Shown one piece after another: positions 1 through 10,510 of a stretch of 64,000 nt of DNA; positions within the stretch are counted from its first letter, which is position 1, and every line of letters begins with the position of its first letter. The stretch is from Agrostemma githago (lineage: Eukaryota > Streptophyta > Magnoliopsida > Caryophyllales > Caryophyllaceae), in assembly GCA_958450325.1 (NCBI GenBank), contig OY288241.1, forward strand, positions 39,336,778-39,400,777, written 5' to 3'. The notes under the pieces are model-generated. The model searched no databases, was not told the origin of the DNA, and worked only from the letters and a program-made list of their open reading frames with translations. A program made the position numbers and the translations under genes.

Positions 1-894
1 AAGTGTTCTCCTTTTCATTCTCTTGTTAGTATGGTATAATCCTCTCTTTCTTTTTACTCTTTATCTTGTTTATTCATCCAAGTTTTAACCTTTGTTCATC
101 TTATTGTTCTTAGTTCATCTTTTTCACTAGTTTGTTTATGCTTGTTTTGATTCTTGTTTTGATTCTTCTTGTTTATGTTGGTTTTAGTATTAGATATGTT
201 TGAGTAGATTGTTGCTAGGGTTAGTAAGGTGATTTGGGTGTTGATGGATGATTAAGGGATTGTTGGAGATGTTGGTGGAAGATTGGGGGTTTCCTCTTGG
301 TTTGATGCATATCACATGTTTGTTGAAATGCTTGAATGACTCGTATGTGCATATGCTTGTTTTTCTTGCTTTTCTCTTGTGGGTAATAGTTTGTTTGTGG
401 GTTCGGTTGCCTCACTAAGTAGCGAGAGCCCGGTGAGGACGACCCCTAGGTCGGTCTAAGTTGCGAGAGCCCGGATGCGATCTAGGCCACAATAACACGC
501 TAGTAACCCCGTTTGTCATGTGTGTCGCCAAAATGGGTTTGAGGTGGAACCTCTAGGTTGGTCTAAGTAGCGAGAGCCCGGACCACACCTAGATTACCCG
601 ACTACCCCTTCACCCTAGCTCTTCCTTGACCATTCCGTTGCCCCTTTGAACCCGACCTAATCCTAGCCCGTTTCCTTAGTTGTTCTCTCCGTCTCCTTAG
701 TCATAGCCTTAGCCTTCTCCCCTTCTTATTACTCTAGTTTAGTTTAGCGCGTTGACCGAGTCTCGTTTTTAGGTGACCTTAGTCTAGACGCCTCTTACCG
801 TCCCCGTGGATTCGACCCGACTTACCCTAGCTACCCACTAGGATTGGCCGGTTATTTATTTGGCGGTGGGGATCCACGACAAATCCCACCATCA
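1..894 (+). repeat. LTR fragment, Athila-like family (3' part)
   Basis: This stretch matches the last ~890 bp of both LTRs of element B (about 5016-5908 and 11242-12130), including the repeated phrase gcgagagcccgg and the terminal caaatcccaccatca. It ends in CA at 894. The left part lies outside the window, so I cannot tell a solo LTR from the 3' LTR of a complete element. It is not a 5' LTR: no tRNA-Asp primer site follows. No gene is seen in it. Confidence 0.8.
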
Positions 895-913
895 CTAGTA
901 ACCCCGTTTGTCA
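895..913. other. 19-bp junction between two opposed LTRs
   Basis: These 19 bp separate the CA end of the plus-strand LTR from the TG end of the minus-strand LTR. They repeat a phrase found inside the first LTR at about 500-518 (ctagtaaccccgtttgtca). The junction may therefore be a relic of a third LTR copy into which the others inserted, but this is inference. Confidence 0.4.
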
Positions 914-1963
914 TGTCCTAGCACCTAACGGTAGTTAGGGTAAGTCGGGATCGTATCCACGGAGACGGTGTTGCAAGGTTTAGTCTAGGTTGGCCTAAAA
1001 CGAGATTAAGTCACAACAAACACAAAGAACTACTAATTGATGAATTATGATGAGAGGAGAAAAAGGAAGTGAACTAACAATGAACTAGACTAAAGCAAGG
1101 CTAAAATGGAATAACTAAGAATCAAATAAACTAGTGGACTAAAAGAAATGATGACTAACTAATAAGATGATATCAAATAAGGAAAGAAGTGGGTTAGGTC
1201 GGGTTCATAAGTGTAGTAGGGTGACTTCGGTAATCAAGGGTGTAGGTGTCTCCTTGTTGCTAAAGTCGGTCCGGGCTGTCGCTACTTAGACCGATGTCAA
1301 GGTGGGTTAGCGTTGATGGCATCTAAACCCTAGTCCACATTGTATGTATAATGACTATTCTCAACATGACCACATACAAGACAAACAATGAGTAGAGGAA
1401 AACTAGCATGAGAAGCATGGCCACTACAACTCAAACAAGCATTTCAACAAACACATGGTATTCCAAGTATGTGACTAACAACAAAGATTCACCCTTTGCC
1501 CCTAATCAAACCCTAATCACCCATAATCTACCCTTAATCTCCCTACTAACCCACAAGTAATCTACTCATTCATAATCAAAGATAAACTAACAATAATAAG
1601 AGAAAACCACATCACAAACATCAAAACATTCATGGTGAACAATCAAGAGCAATAAACAATAATCAATGATTAAAACTTGATGATAAAACAAAGATTAAGA
1701 GAAGAGAAATTATACCCACTACAATAGGATGAAAAAGATGAGAACTTGAATTAATAAGAAACCCAAATAAAACCCCAAGGTTGTCAATCTTGGATGAGTC
1801 TTCAAGAATCTTCTTAATTACAAGACTAATTAACTAAGATTAACTAAAGATTAAAGGAAGATTAAACTAATGAGAGGAGAACTAAATCTAGGGTTTATAT
1901 GTTGTACAGAAGCTTAAGATAGTCTAGGGTAATGTAAGATGCATAAACAATACAAGAGGGAAG

Positions 1964-1971
1964 TATTTATA
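1964..1971 (-). promoter_or_regulatory. LTR TATA box of element A
   Basis: TATAAATA on the minus strand, within ctataaatacttccctc. It occupies the same LTR position as the TATATATA of the B LTRs, with the palindrome ladder beginning 55 bp upstream in both. It is the likely RNA polymerase II promoter of the element. Confidence 0.55.
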
Positions 1972-2025
1972 GGGGTACAAAAATGAAGGAGGGAGGAAAA
2001 AGGACTTCCGGCTACAGCACGCCGG

Positions 2026-2169
2026 TCCCGACCGGGACGGGATTGGTCCCGACCGGGACGGTCTGATCCCGACCGGGACGGGTCGGTCCCGACCGGGAAG
2101 GGTCCAAAACAGGAGCATTGCTTTTAGTGCACCTCATCCCGGACGGGTTGAGGTCATACCCGTCGGGGA
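2026..2169. repeat. Palindrome ladder in LTR of A
   Basis: Six 12-bp palindromes of the form TCCCG-NN-CGGGA begin at 2026, 2047, 2067, 2087, 2137 and 2158. Spacings are 21, 20, 20, 50 and 21 bp. The first four are TCCCGACCGGGA; the last two are imperfect (TCCCGGACGGGT and ACCCGTCGGGGA). The array lies 55-205 bp upstream of the TATA box. Its function is unknown. Confidence 0.85.
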
Positions 2170-2511
2170 TGAGTCTTGTAGGCCTCCAATATGATCTTTA
2201 AGGTTCCTCCTTGCTTCACATGGGCTTCTCATCGATTCTCGAGACTTGGGATCGGGTCTCGGAGGCTCGGGATTGGGTCCCAAGGTCTCGGGGTTGAATC
2301 CAAGGCATCGAGTGATCGTTCCTTCACTTCGTTGGCTCCGAAAAGTGTATGTATTGAGTCGGAATCGCTCCAACTCTTCACGAAGGGTCTTGGGAACATG
2401 AAACGAACTAGAGGAAGCATAACTAGCCCATAAATTGCTCCCAAGGAGCGATTCCACAAGGAAAATGGGACCAAAATACTACGAAATGGGCACTACAAAC
2501 TACACTTATCA

Positions 2512-4267
2512 ACTCCCCCACACTTAACCCTTACTCGCCCTCGAGTAAGCACAAACTAACTACTAAACTAGCGGAGCGGGTATTTGCGCACCCTACGCCC
2601 TTTTCAACTCACGCGAGAGCACCTAGAGGATAAGTGCTCTCCGCAAGGCAAGTGGGGTCTTGCGACAAAACTGTGGATGCAACCGGACACAAAACACATA
2701 AACAACTAACATATAAACAAACAAACAAAAATCGGTTGCACCCAAAAGAAAACAAATATTGCTTTCCTCAAACAAGCGGTGAAAGAAGCACCGGTTTAGG
2801 ACTCGAGGCAAGTGACAACGTTCCCAAGCTAGCAATACAAACCAAGGTGAACTAAACCTTAATAGTATGACGACAAAGCAATAAAAACGTTGGTAACTTA
2901 CCTAGGTTCCTCCTAACCTTCTAAGAACGTACTACGGGACGATTGGCGGGATGGAAAGTGATGAACCACGGTGTTAGTCGACACTGTAGGTAAGTGAGAC
3001 CCCGCCCCCTTTAGCAAAGAGCCAAGAGGGTCGTCCCATGTCCGAAACCGCCTAACTAGTCCAAGTAAAAAGGTGGAAATATGCAAAATGACGGAAGACC
3101 GACCATTACCGCTATCATCCTTCCTAGGGACTCGGTCCTTTGGTAGGCTCTTCACGGTAATAGTCGGTAAAAGGCTTATTTTGTGAGGTGTGAGGTTTCT
3201 ATTTTTGTGAGACGATTTTCTTTTGGCATTTTCTTCTTCTTTTGCATTTTTGCTTTGTGTTGCCACGCCATTTTCTTTTTACTTCTTTTCTAATTTCTTT
3301 TTGGCTTTTGTGCCTTTCTTTTTCTTCATTCTTTTCTTTCTTTCATTTTCTTTCTTTTTCTTTCTTTGCCCTTTTTGGCTCGATTTGGCTTTATGACATC
3401 TCTTTGTGTGACAAGAAAGAGAAAACTCAACAAATTGCAATTTATTGTGTGGATATGTGTAGGAGGTAGGTAAATGGGAGAGTCGGGGAGCGTCCTTCCC
3501 TTCAAACCCACAAAAAGTGGAGAACTTGGACTAATCAAACAATCCTAAACATGGTCACCTAAGGGACGGGACTCGGTAACCAAGGCCTTTTCACACCGTG
3601 AGTGGTCATAATGGTCAAAAGTGCAAATCCCGCAGTAAATCCCTAGTAAGCTAGGTGGACTCAAGGTAAAGGACCAACGAAATCATTGATTTAGGGTCAT
3701 TCTACTAGAATAAAGTCCAAGACTCGATCTATATTACTAGAAAGGGAAAGTAAACACTTGCACACTAGCCTCTAAACCGGGTTTTCGAAAACCATTTACA
3801 CACAAGACACACAACAAAACACAAAACAAAGACTTAACGAAAACGAAAGAAAAAGGAACAAAAGCAACAAAACAAGAACAACACAAAAACACCTACATAA
3901 CACAAACACCACCCCTAGCTTCCAAATGAGCAACCAACCAACATCAAACTTTACAAAGCTCCTCCCGAGCACACCACATCACATATCTTCTCCAAACTCA
4001 CAAGAAGTAAAGAGGGAAAAAGGGATGAAAAGATGTTACCGGACGTCTTGAAAGCTCACCAAAGCTAACGACGATTAGGCAACTTATAAAGAAAAGAGGG
4101 GGGGCAAAACACGCACAACAAAACAAAAATACGACATAACGACACAAAAAGGAAAAGACACAAAAGAAAATCTTTTTGATTTTTGTGAAAAAATTTCAAA
4201 TTTTTAGGATTTTTAAAGATTTTTAGAAAAACTACAAAAATAAAACTAACTACGACAGAATATCGCT
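2512..4267 (-). other. 3' noncoding internal region of element A
   Basis: Reverse complement of roughly 8770-10510 in element B, including a pyrimidine-rich stretch (about 3190-3400) and the polypurine tract next to the LTR. No convincing coding sequence is present; ORFs here are low-complexity. Together with the flanking LTR it forms one arm of a large imperfect inverted repeat with the 3' half of B. It stops abruptly at 4267, where B begins. Confidence 0.75.
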
Positions 4268-4609
4268 TGATAAGTGTAGTTTGTAGTGCCTATTTCGTAG
4301 TGTTTTGGTCACATTTTCCTTGTGGAATCGCTCCTTGGGAGCGACTTATGGGCTACTTATGCTTCCTCTAGTTCGTTTAAAGTTCCCGAGACCATTCATG
4401 ACGAGTTGGAGCGATTCCGACTCAATACATACACTTTTCGGAGCCAACGAAGTGAAGGAACGATCACTCGATGCCTTGGATTCGACCCCGAGACCTTGGG
4501 ACCCAATCCCGAGCCTCCGAGACCCAATCCCTAGTCCCGAGAATCGATGAGAAGTCCATGTGAACCAAGGAGGGACCAAAAGGATTAAATTGGAGGCCTA
4601 CAAGACTCA

Positions 4610-4752
4610 TCTCCGACGGGTATGACCTCATCCCGTCCGGGATGAAGAAGCAAAACAAGGAGCTGCTGTTTTGGGTCCATCCCGACCGGGAAGGGGTCCA
4701 TCCCGACCGGGACCACCTCATCCCGACCGGGACCAACTCATCCCGGACGGGA
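4610..4752. repeat. Palindrome ladder in 5' LTR of B
   Basis: Units begin at 4610 (degenerate), 4631 (TCCCGTCCGGGA), 4680, 4701 and 4721 (TCCCGACCGGGA) and 4741 (TCCCGGACGGGA). Spacings are 21, 49, 21, 20 and 20 bp. The arms TCCCG/CGGGA are held while the central two bases vary. The array ends 56 bp before the TATA box. Confidence 0.88.
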
Positions 4753-4807
4753 TGGCCCAGTTACAGCCCGTGATTGCTTGTTTCCATTCCTCCACCCATT
4801 GTAACCC

Positions 4808-4815
4808 TATATATA
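4808..4815 (+). promoter_or_regulatory. LTR TATA box of element B (5' LTR)
   Basis: TATATATA in the context ccctatatataccc, conserved in the 3' LTR at 11030-11037. It is the probable start of the element transcript, with initiation expected about 30 bp downstream. Confidence 0.6.
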
Positions 4816-5911
4816 CCCTTCCTCTTGTAATCTAAGCTTATGTTCTTCACTTCCCACTAAACCCTAGACTATTTTAGGTTAGATTAGTTTAGATTAGAGT
4901 AGATTAGTCGGTAATTAGTCGTTAATCCTAGTTTTACTCTTGTAATTTGGGAATTCTTGAAGAATCCAACCAAGATTGACAACCTTGGTTGATGTATTTG
5001 GGTTTTCTTCCATTTATGCAAGATCTCTTCTTTTCATCTTCTCTAGTATGGTATAATCTTCTTTTCTCTTCTTTTCATCTTTTTTTATCAATCAAGTTAC
5101 AATCTTTAGTTCTTGTTTATTGTTTTGTTCATCATCCTTGTAAGTTTTCCATTATGTATGTTTGGATTCTTATGTTGATTCCTCTTGTTCTTGTTAGTTG
5201 TAGTTTGATTATGTTTAAGTAGATTCTTGATAGGGTTAGTAGGGTGATTAGGGTGTTAATTGGATGATTAAGGGTTTGTTGGAGATGTTGGTGGAAGATT
5301 TGGGTTTCCTCTTGGTTTGATGCATGGTACATGTTTGTTGAAATGCTTGAATGACTTGTATGCATATGCTTGTTTTTCTCGCCTTTCTCTTGTGGGTGAT
5401 AGTTTGTTTGTGGGTTTGGTTCCCTCACTAAGTTGCGAGAGCCCGGTGAGGATGACCCCTAGGTCGGTCTAAGTTGCGAGAGCCCGGATGCGACCTAGGC
5501 CCCGATATCACGCTAGTAGCCCCGTTTGTCATGTGTGTTGCCAAGGTGGGTTTTAGGTGGAACCTCTAGGTGAGTCTAAGTTGCGAGAGCCCGGACTATA
5601 CCTAGATTACCCTACTACCTCCTTCACTCTAACTCTTCCTCGACCATTCCGTTACCCCTTTGACCCCGACCTAATCCTAGCCCGTTTCCTTAGTTGTTCT
5701 CTCCGTTACCGTAGTCATAGCCTTAGCCTTCTCCCCTTCCTATTACTCTAGTTTAGCGTAGCTCGTTGACTTAGTCTCGTCCTTAGGTCGACCTAGTCTA
5801 TACGCCTCTTACCGTCCCCGTGGATTCGACCCGACTTGCCCTAGCTACCCACTAGGATTAGTTGGTTATTTATTTGATCGGCGGGATCCACGACAAATCC
5901 CACCATCAATT

Positions 5912-5929
5912 TGGCGCCGTTGCCGAGGA
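5912..5929 (+). promoter_or_regulatory. Primer binding site, tRNA-Asp
   Basis: TGGCGCCGTTGCCGAGGA begins 4 bp after the LTR. It is complementary to the 3' end of plant tRNA-Asp (including CCA) with one mismatch. This primer is typical of Athila-type Ty3/gypsy elements. Confidence 0.85.
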
Positions 5930-6184
5930 CGGTGCTAGTTTAGACTTTGTTTTTCTAGTTACTTGACTTTGTCCTTGTGTTTGTGTTTTTCTTTTCTCTT
6001 TTTGTTACCTTGCTCTTTGTGTGTGTGTGGTTTATTTCTCTCTTGTCTAGTGCCCAAAAAGCACTAGACTTCTCACGTTTGTTCCTAGTCTACAATTTGT
6101 GCTTAGAGGTGGTGACTATCTTCTTCTTGCAACTTAGAGCCGCTTAAACGGACGGTTGCTAGGGTGAGAGGTTTCCAACCGGGT

Positions 6185-7498
6185 ATGGACTACGATTTTC
6201 GAGCAAGCATGGGGTTTGATCTAAACTCCCCACACATGGAAGCCGATATGAGCTACCCCTTTCCTTCCATGAACCAAAGCTATGACATGATGACTCCTAA
6301 TCACTATCAAGCTTCTTGTGGTAATCAAGACGAGTATGAACTTCAAGGTTATGAAAACGGCTACCAACAAGTGAACGATTACCAATCCTACGATCATGGT
6401 GACTATTACTCGAGTTATCAATGTGAACCCACCATGTTCAATCAAGATTCACCTTATGGAAGCCAATACCCCCAAAACCCACCATATTACCCTCCACCTC
6501 AACCACAATATGAACCCCATGACCCACAATACTACCAATCACCCCAACCTTGCTACCAACAATGTGATGCCCCACCCCTTGGGCATCATCAAGATTTTCA
6601 AGGAGCTTTACAAGACCTCAATGATCACCAATGGCCCGACATGGAGGTGTTTCAATCGATGCTTCAAATGCAACAAGAAATGGCCATCCAATCGTAAAAG
6701 AATAATGAACTCTTGGCCGAAATCCTTAGGGAAAGGGAGGAAACTAAAGCTAGATTGCATGCTTTAACGGCTCAAACCCTAATGCTCTTAACTCGATCCT
6801 CACAACTTGATGAGGGATGTTCATTTGGGGAAGGGGAACAACCCAATGACGAGGCCGTTAATGAATTTCCTATAAAGAGCGAGTCTTGCTTTGAAGAGCC
6901 TCAATCGTCTACCCAAAAAGAGACGAATGAGGATATGACTCTTGGTGAAGGCATCGTTGGTGAGGAATTGGAGGAAGTTAGTGAGTTGGATGAGTTGGTA
7001 GAATTTGTGAAGTTTTTGGGTGAAATTGATAGCCTCGAGTTGCCCTTGTGCGAGAATGTGGATAAGCATCAAGAGCCCCTAGCTAGTGAACCAAACAATG
7101 ACTTGGAAGAGATTGAAACCGCCGGTAGAAGTTTCAATCCTCTCCTCCAAGATGATGTGGGGACGAATGATGAAGATGGGGAGCCACAACTTGAGGAAAG
7201 TGTGGGGGTGTGCAACAAGGAAATGGGGCCAAAGCCGTTTTTTGTGCCTTGTTTCTTGGAGATGAAGCTTGCTTGTGATAGGAGGCGATGCTTAGGGAGG
7301 AAGAGGTCGGTTAGGCTCGTAGGATGGATAGACCCCGGAGATGACATGAATGATGACTATGGGTCTTGGGATTCCTACTTCTTACCTCCTCCTTGGAGGC
7401 CGTGGAGGTTGGCTAGGCTCGAGCGCTTCTTGGGCCTTCATTATGATGTCGGTAGCGCGTTCGACTTGCTCCTCCATGCCCTTGAGGGCTACGGTTGA
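6185..7498 (+). pseudogene. Element B ORF (unrecognised, possibly gag-derived), one in-frame stop
   Basis: One reading frame of about 437 codons, broken only by TAA at 6695-6697 and otherwise open to TGA at 7496-7498. I start it at the first ATG, 6185. The N-terminal ~170 residues are rich in Tyr, Pro, Gln and Asn, with repeated short PQ/YY runs, and suggest a disordered segment. A hydrophilic, possibly helical stretch follows the stop (NNELLAEILREREE), then a long acidic Glu-rich region, then a basic and aromatic C-terminus. I see no zinc knuckle, protease or polymerase motif. By position, directly after the primer site, it replaces gag-pol. A gag-derived or structural role is inference; no domain is recognised. 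The stop could come from a CAA to TAA change. Confidence 0.55.
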
Positions 7499-7807
7499 AG
7501 AAGAGTCCACCATCCTAGGTTTGACGGAGTTCCTAAAGAACCGTCATGTTTTATATTCCCCCTTTCTCTTCTTTAGAGTACTTGTGCTTGTATTTGTGTG
7601 TTTTATCTCCTGATTTTGTTAGTTTTGTGGTATTCTTGTAATATTGGATTGTTGATGAGCGTTGTGAGGGAGAGAATTTGATGTTTTGTTTGAGTTTATT
7701 GTGATAGGTGAAGTGAAGGTGACTCCTAGAAAGGAGTGGTTAGTGATAGAGCTTGGATCGTGAGTAAGGGAGTCGGTTTTTGGGGTCATGGGAGTCATGA
7801 AGACCCT

Positions 7808-7971
7808 TCCCGACCGGGAAGGGTGTGTCGTCCCGACCGGGATGGGGCCGTCCTGATCGGGATGAGGGTGCCAAAAATCGAGTCCACTGGAGTGTCATCC
7901 CGATCGGAAAGGAGGCTTCCCGACCGGGAAGGGTTTATCAACCCGACCGGGACCATCCATCCCGACTGGGA
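7808..7971. repeat. Palindrome ladder downstream of the B ORF
   Basis: Seven units begin at 7808, 7831, 7851, 7898, 7918, 7941 and 7960. Spacings are 23, 20, 47, 20, 23 and 19 bp. The core is TCCCGACCGGGA; variants include TCCTGATCGGGA and TCCCGACTGGGA, changes expected from CpG decay. The array begins 310 bp after the ORF stop. It repeats the LTR ladder design at an internal site. Confidence 0.85.
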
Positions 7972-9640
7972 TGATCCCCTACTCCTTTTTGGTGATTCTT
8001 CTTCGACATTTAAGCCCACCCAACCATTGTATACCCCCACCTAACCTCCCTACCTTCCTTTCTCATATCATACCACCCATGTACCTCATTTACATACCTT
8101 AACCTCATTTCCTCCTCACTTTAGACCGATATTCACATCAAATCCCACCCCCTCGCACCATTACTACCACTACCATGCGGTTCTATCGAGCTTGAAGCGG
8201 GATAGCAATGATGAAGACAAGCAAGTGCCTATATTGATCTATGAGACGATGGAGAGAGTGAGTTGCTAACCTATGGTACGGCAACTATCCTTTCTTTTCC
8301 GTTTTTGTTGTTGCTTGTTTTCCTTTGTTTATTCCCTTCCCCTTGAGTCGTGGTATCTTAGTGGCCTTCGAGGCCTTGGTAGTGGTTGCTCCCGACTCTC
8401 GATGATGTGACTACATCGAGAGTCATTTTCAAAATCCAAGTTTTACAAGTTTTTCACTCTTTCTTTTTGAGGATTTAATCGGATATAGGCGGAATCCGGG
8501 CTAGGTGACTTGAATACACCTAGCCCTCCCCTCCCATTTCCTTTTATTTCCTTCCTTTTATTTTCTTCCCCCATCCATATCTTTTTCTCGTCTCGGCCCA
8601 CAGTGACTTGACTACACCCCGGCCGGACACATTCTACCCTTTTCTCCACTTTTATTTATGATTTTTAGCTTTATTTTCGTTGTTTTTTTTCTTTTATTTT
8701 GTGCTCCCATGCACTACGGTCGAGCATGAGGACTTTGCTCGGCTTAAGTGTGGGGGATCGAAAATCTGTCGTAGTTAGTTTTATTTTTGTAGTTTTTCTA
8801 AAAATCTTTAAAAATCCTAAAAATTTGAAAATTTTTCACAAAAATCAAAAAAGATTTTCTTTTGTGTCTTTTCCTTTTTGTGTCGTATGTCGTATTTTTG
8901 TTTTGTTGTGCGTGTTTTGCCCCCCTCTTTTCCTTATAGGTTGCCTAATCGCCGTTAGCTTTGGTGAGCTTTCAAGACGTCCGGTAACATCTCTTCATCC
9001 CTTTTTCCCTCTTTACTTCTTGTGAGTTTGGAGGAGATATGTGATGTGGTGTGCTCGGGAGGAGCTTTGTAAAGTTTGATGTTGGTTGGTTGCTCATTTG
9101 GAAGCTAGGGGTGGTGTTTGTGTTATGTATGTGTTCGTTTTGTGTTGTTCTTGTTTTGTTGCTTTTGTTTCTTTTTCTTTCGTTTTCGTTGAGTCTTTGT
9201 TTTGTGTTTTGTTGTGTGTCTTGTGTGTAAATGGTTTTCGAAAACCTGGTTTAGAGGCTAGTGTGTGAGTGCTTACTTTCCCTTCCTAGTAGTGTAAATC
9301 GAGTCTTGGACTTTAGCCTAGTAGAATGACCCTAAATCAATGATTTCGTTGGTCCTTTACCTTGAGTCCACCTAGCTTACTAGGGATTTACTGCGGGATT
9401 TGCACTTTTGACCATTATGACCACCCACGGTGTGAAAAGGCCTTGGTTACCGAGTCCCGTCCCTTAGGTGACCATGTTTAGGATTGATTGATTAGTCCAA
9501 GTTCTCCACTTTTTGTGGGTTTGAAGGGAAGGACGCTCCCCGACTCTCCCATTTACCTACCTCCTACACATATCCACACAATAAATTGCAATTTGTTGAG
9601 TTTTCTCTTTCTTGTCACACAAAGAAATGTCATAAAGCCA

Positions 9641-9830
9641 AATCGAGCCAAAAAAAGCAAAGAAAGAAAATGAAAGAAAATGAAAGAAAGAAAAGAATGA
9701 AGAAAAAGAAAAGGCACAAAAGCCAAAAAGAAAATAGAAAAGAAGAAAAAGAAATGGCATGGCAAAACAAAGAAAAAATGCAAAAGAAGAAGAAAATGCC
9801 AAAAGAAAATCGTCTCACAAAAATAGAAAC
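9641..9830 (+). repeat. Purine-rich low-complexity tract
   Basis: About 190 bp of nearly pure A/G on the plus strand (gaaagaaaatgaaag-like repeats). Its pyrimidine-rich inverted counterpart lies at about 3190-3400 in element A. ORFs across it give Lys/Glu or Phe/Ser runs and are not genes. Confidence 0.7.
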
Positions 9831-10510
9831 CTCACACCTCACAAAATAAGCCTTTTACCGACTATTACCGTGAAGAGCCTACCAAAGGACCGAGTCCCTA
9901 GGAAGGATGATAGCGGTAATGGTCGGTCTTCCCTCATTTTGCATATTTCCACCTTTTTACTTGGACTAGTTAGGCGGTTTCGGACATGGGACGACCCTCT
10001 TGGCTCTTTGCTATAGGGGGCGGGGTCTCACTTACCTACAGTGTCGAATAGCACCGTGGTTCATCACTTTCCATCTCCGCCGATCGTCCCGTAGTACGTT
10101 CTTAGAAGGTTAGGAGGAACCTAGGTAAGTTACAAACGTTTTTATTGCTTTGTCGTCATACTATTAGGGTTTAGTTCATCTCGATTTGTATGATTAGCTT
10201 GGGAACGTTGTCACTTGCCTTGAGTCCTAAACCGGTGTTTCTTTCACCGCTTTGTTGAGGGAAGCGGTATTTGTTTTCTTTTGGTTCAACCGATTATGTG
10301 TTTGTTCGTATGTTTGTTTGTCTATGTGTTTTGTGTCCGGTTGCATCCACAGTTTTGTCGCAAGACCCGACTTGTCTTGCGGAGTGCACTTTTCCTCTAG
10401 GTGCTCTCGCGTGAGTTAAAAGGGCGTAGGGTGCGCTAATACCCACTCGGCTAGTTTAGTAGTTAGTTTGTGCTTACTCGAGGGCGAGTAAGGGTTAAGT
10501 GTGGGGGAGT

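Larger units (their letters stand above)
914..2511 (-). repeat. 3' LTR of Athila-like element A
   Basis: On the minus strand the LTR starts TGATAAGTGTAG at 2511 and ends CTAGGACA at 914. It is preceded at 2512-2522 by a polypurine tract (AGTGTGGGGGAG read on the minus strand), which marks it as a 3' LTR. It aligns with the element B LTRs over most of its length, but its last ~60 bp differ, so A and B are separate subfamilies. A minus-strand TATA box lies at 1964-1971. The palindrome ladder at 2026-2169 lies just upstream of it. Confidence 0.82.
4268..5908 (+). repeat. 5' LTR of element B
   Basis: Starts TGATAAGTGTAG and ends CACCATCA. At 1641 bp it is 21 bp longer than the 3' LTR; one extra palindrome unit near 4680 accounts for the difference. 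It contains the palindrome ladder (4610-4752), a TATA box (4808-4815) and the repeated gcgagagcccgg phrases also present in the LTR fragment at the window start. Confidence 0.9.
7499..10510 (+). other. 3' noncoding region of element B
   Basis: About 3 kb between the ORF stop and the 3' LTR, without credible coding sequence. It holds a second palindrome ladder (7808-7971), a purine-only-like tract (about 9641-9830) and, at 10497-10510, the polypurine tract AAGTGTGGGGGAGT that primes plus-strand synthesis. From about 8770 onward it is duplicated in inverted orientation at 2512-4267. Confidence 0.7.

Noticed and set aside
9553..9849. Lys/Glu-rich or Phe-rich proteins over the purine tract (also 3242-3538)
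   Set aside because: Open frames on both strands follow from low-complexity A/G sequence; no domain is present.
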